Virus record (IMG/VR): IMGVR_UViG_3300021138_000078
Coordinates: 1 to 39,199 of that record
Source of the DNA: a virus
DNA: 39,199 nt
Direction: 5' to 3' (one strand)
The notes under the pieces are model-generated. The model had not been told where the DNA came from. It was given only the letters and a program-made list of their open reading frames with translations, and ran no database searches. This document shows, piece by piece, positions 38,376 through 39,199 of the stretch. How positions within the stretch are numbered: the stretch's first letter is position 1; each line of letters opens with the position of its first letter. The translations under genes were made by a program, and so were the position numbers.

Positions 38376-38581
38376 TGGCAGTTAACTCATCCCGTTCAAT
38401 GAACCAGTCACTTGATGCTGGGGCTACAGATGGACGTTATCGCAAGGTTCGCCCAGATACAGAGGTCATTCCAGGTTCTGGAAATGACGAGACCGTGGCT
38501 AACCGTCAGTCTCTCAATCCATTTTATGGGTACGATTTCATCACCTCTGAGTACCCAAATAAAGTAAACCCAGGTAAGTAA
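38375..38581 (+). CDS. Small polar protein (68 aa)
   Basis: ATG at 38375 overlaps the previous TAA. The product begins 'MAVNSSRSMNQSLDAGATDG', is Asn/Ser/Asp-rich and ends with 'NPFYGYDFITSEYPNKVNPG'. The aromatic-rich C-terminal end could be a short binding peptide. No family is known to me. Two bases separate it from the next gene. Confidence 0.5.
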   Translation: MAVNSSRSMNQSLDAGATDGRYRKVRPDTEVIPGSGNDETVANRQSLNPFYGYDFITSEYPNKVNPGK

Positions 38582-38583
38582 TC

Positions 38584-38751
38584 ATGGCTAATCCAGTACC
38601 TGATCGTGCTAATGATTCTAAAAGAAAATTAAATAAGAATACGTCATGTTGGAATTGCGGAACTGAAGTAAATGAGGATGAAGGCTACCATTTAGTTGGT
38701 GGTTCTCCTGTCTGTCCTTCTTGTATGGAAGAACACGAAAGAGGTAAATAA
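38584..38751 (+). CDS. Small zinc-ribbon protein (55 aa)
   Basis: ATG at 38584 follows CAGGTAAGTAATC. The product has 'SCWNCGTEVNEDEGYHLVGG' and 'SPVCPSCMEEH', giving C-x2-C...C-x2-C around 19 residues apart, with a Lys-rich start. It is one of the tiny zinc ribbons of this phage. The function is unknown. Confidence 0.65.
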   Translation: MANPVPDRANDSKRKLNKNTSCWNCGTEVNEDEGYHLVGGSPVCPSCMEEHERGK

Positions 38752-38753
38752 TA

Positions 38754-39044
38754 ATGGGAAGCACACAAGCAGAGGGATACGCTGCACACGATAAGCAGTT
38801 TAAACGCAATGGCAATGCTGGTCTCCTTGCTCATTTGCAAGGTAATCACTATCCACCAGTACCAGCGTCAATGCTTGGACCATCAAAGCGTGCTATCAAT
38901 GCTGTAAATAAAGGAAAACACGATTCCAACATTCGTCTTCCAGAGGGTGTCTCATGGCGTGGAAAGAAATCCGCCCCAGCATCTGCAATCGTTGAAGCAC
39001 ACCACCTACATGCGTGGTTAAACCCAGATCAATTTCAGGACTGA
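38754..39044 (+). CDS. Unknown basic protein (96 aa)
   Basis: ATG at 38754 lies two bases after the previous TAA, with GAAAGAGG upstream. The product has 'HDKQFKRNGNAGLLAHLQGN' and 'LGPSKRAINAVNKGKHDSNI' and ends 'VEAHHLHAWLNPDQFQD'. Basic residues and the histidine pair near the end are notable, but no motif for a nuclease is complete. The function is unknown. Confidence 0.55.
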   Translation: MGSTQAEGYAAHDKQFKRNGNAGLLAHLQGNHYPPVPASMLGPSKRAINAVNKGKHDSNIRLPEGVSWRGKKSAPASAIVEAHHLHAWLNPDQFQD

Positions 39045-39046
39045 TA

Positions 39047-39199
39047 ATGGCTATAACTGCATCTGGTGAAGAAGGGGACCCAACTTCCCGCTATCAAAAT
39101 CCACGTTATTCTGGCAAGGGTGTTCCTGATCGTGGAAATAATCCAAAACGCAAAGTTTATTACGGCGATACATACCGTAGTGGTAGTTTAGGATACGAC
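39047..39199 (+). CDS. Unknown polar protein, 3' end outside window
   Basis: ATG at 39047 lies two bases after the previous stop. The reading frame is open to the window edge (51 codons). The visible part starts 'MAITASGEEGDPTSRYQNPR' and is Gly/Asn/Tyr/Arg-rich. The small-gene cluster therefore continues beyond the window. No function can be given. Confidence 0.5.
   Translation, partial: MAITASGEEGDPTSRYQNPRYSGKGVPDRGNNPKRKVYYGDTYRSGSLGYD

Noticed and set aside
1-39199. tRNA genes, CRISPR arrays, insertion sequences or integrase attachment sites
   Set aside because: No cloverleaf-like sequence, regularly spaced repeats, transposase or integrase gene is seen; gaps between genes are too short to hide most of these.
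35317-39199. Toxin-antitoxin or anti-defence island reading of the late small-gene cluster
   Set aside because: No recognisable toxin, antitoxin or anti-CRISPR signature could be supported; low complexity and shared N-terminal motif give no specific function.

Overview
This window looks like most of the tail, baseplate, replication and recombination regions of a contractile-tailed (myovirus-type) double-stranded DNA phage. Every supported gene is on the + strand, packed with overlaps of a few bases or very short gaps. Base composition looks moderate (judged by eye, not computed). A WhiB-family protein at 32206-32553 points to an actinobacterial host, because WhiB proteins are essentially confined to Actinobacteria and their phages. 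Moderate GC together with this gene set would fit a phage of low-GC, for example freshwater, actinobacteria; that last step is inference. Terminase, portal, major capsid, integrase and a recognisable separate endolysin are not in the window.

Layout. (1) 1-2370: end of a glycine-rich surface protein, a putative head-closure protein, two small beta-rich proteins and a run of very small lysine-rich proteins, closed by a stem-loop terminator at 2376-2403. (2) 2477-18155: neck, tail and baseplate module in classical order. It holds an HK97-gp10-like neck protein, tail terminator, tail sheath, tail tube, a gp26-like chaperone with a probable +1 programmed frameshift, a tape measure protein carrying an M23 peptidase domain and a second lysozyme-like domain, a CIS-tube/LysM-type protein, gp53-like wedge, hub (gp27/GPD-like), gp25-like wedge, baseplate J/gp6-like wedge, gp5/gpV-like spike OB-fold protein, a fibre-like protein and a large gpI-like protein with carbohydrate-binding-like domains. 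(3) 18166-20777: a possible holin and poorly known proteins including a winged-helix replication-initiator-like protein. (4) 20761-29848: replication module with DnaC-like loader, small SWIM zinc protein, DnaB-like helicase, CHC2/Toprim primase, SNF2-type helicase, MerR-like DNA-binding protein, gp32-like zinc-containing SSB and family A DNA polymerase. (5) 29845-35279: three small zinc-ribbon proteins, RecA/UvsX, a PD-(D/E)XK resolvase-like nuclease, WhiB, a Cas4/RecB-like nuclease, deoxynucleotide monophosphate kinase, RuvC-like resolvase and a SpoVS-like protein. (6) 35317-39199: a series of small, mostly unrecognised, low-complexity proteins and zinc-knuckle proteins, plus one protein resembling the HhH-GPD DNA glycosylase fold; the last gene runs off the window.

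The replication and recombination genes form a nearly self-sufficient replisome: loader, helicase, primase, SSB and polymerase, with RecA, two resolvase types and a RecB/Cas4-type nuclease for recombination-dependent replication. The observations most worth a second look are the +1 frameshift ahead of the tape measure gene, a WhiB with unusual cysteine spacing, a SpoVS homologue whose Shine-Dalgarno is buried in a perfect hairpin, a Leu at the polymerase 762-equivalent position, a small beta module used three times in two baseplate proteins, and the zinc-ribbon triplet between polymerase and recombinase.
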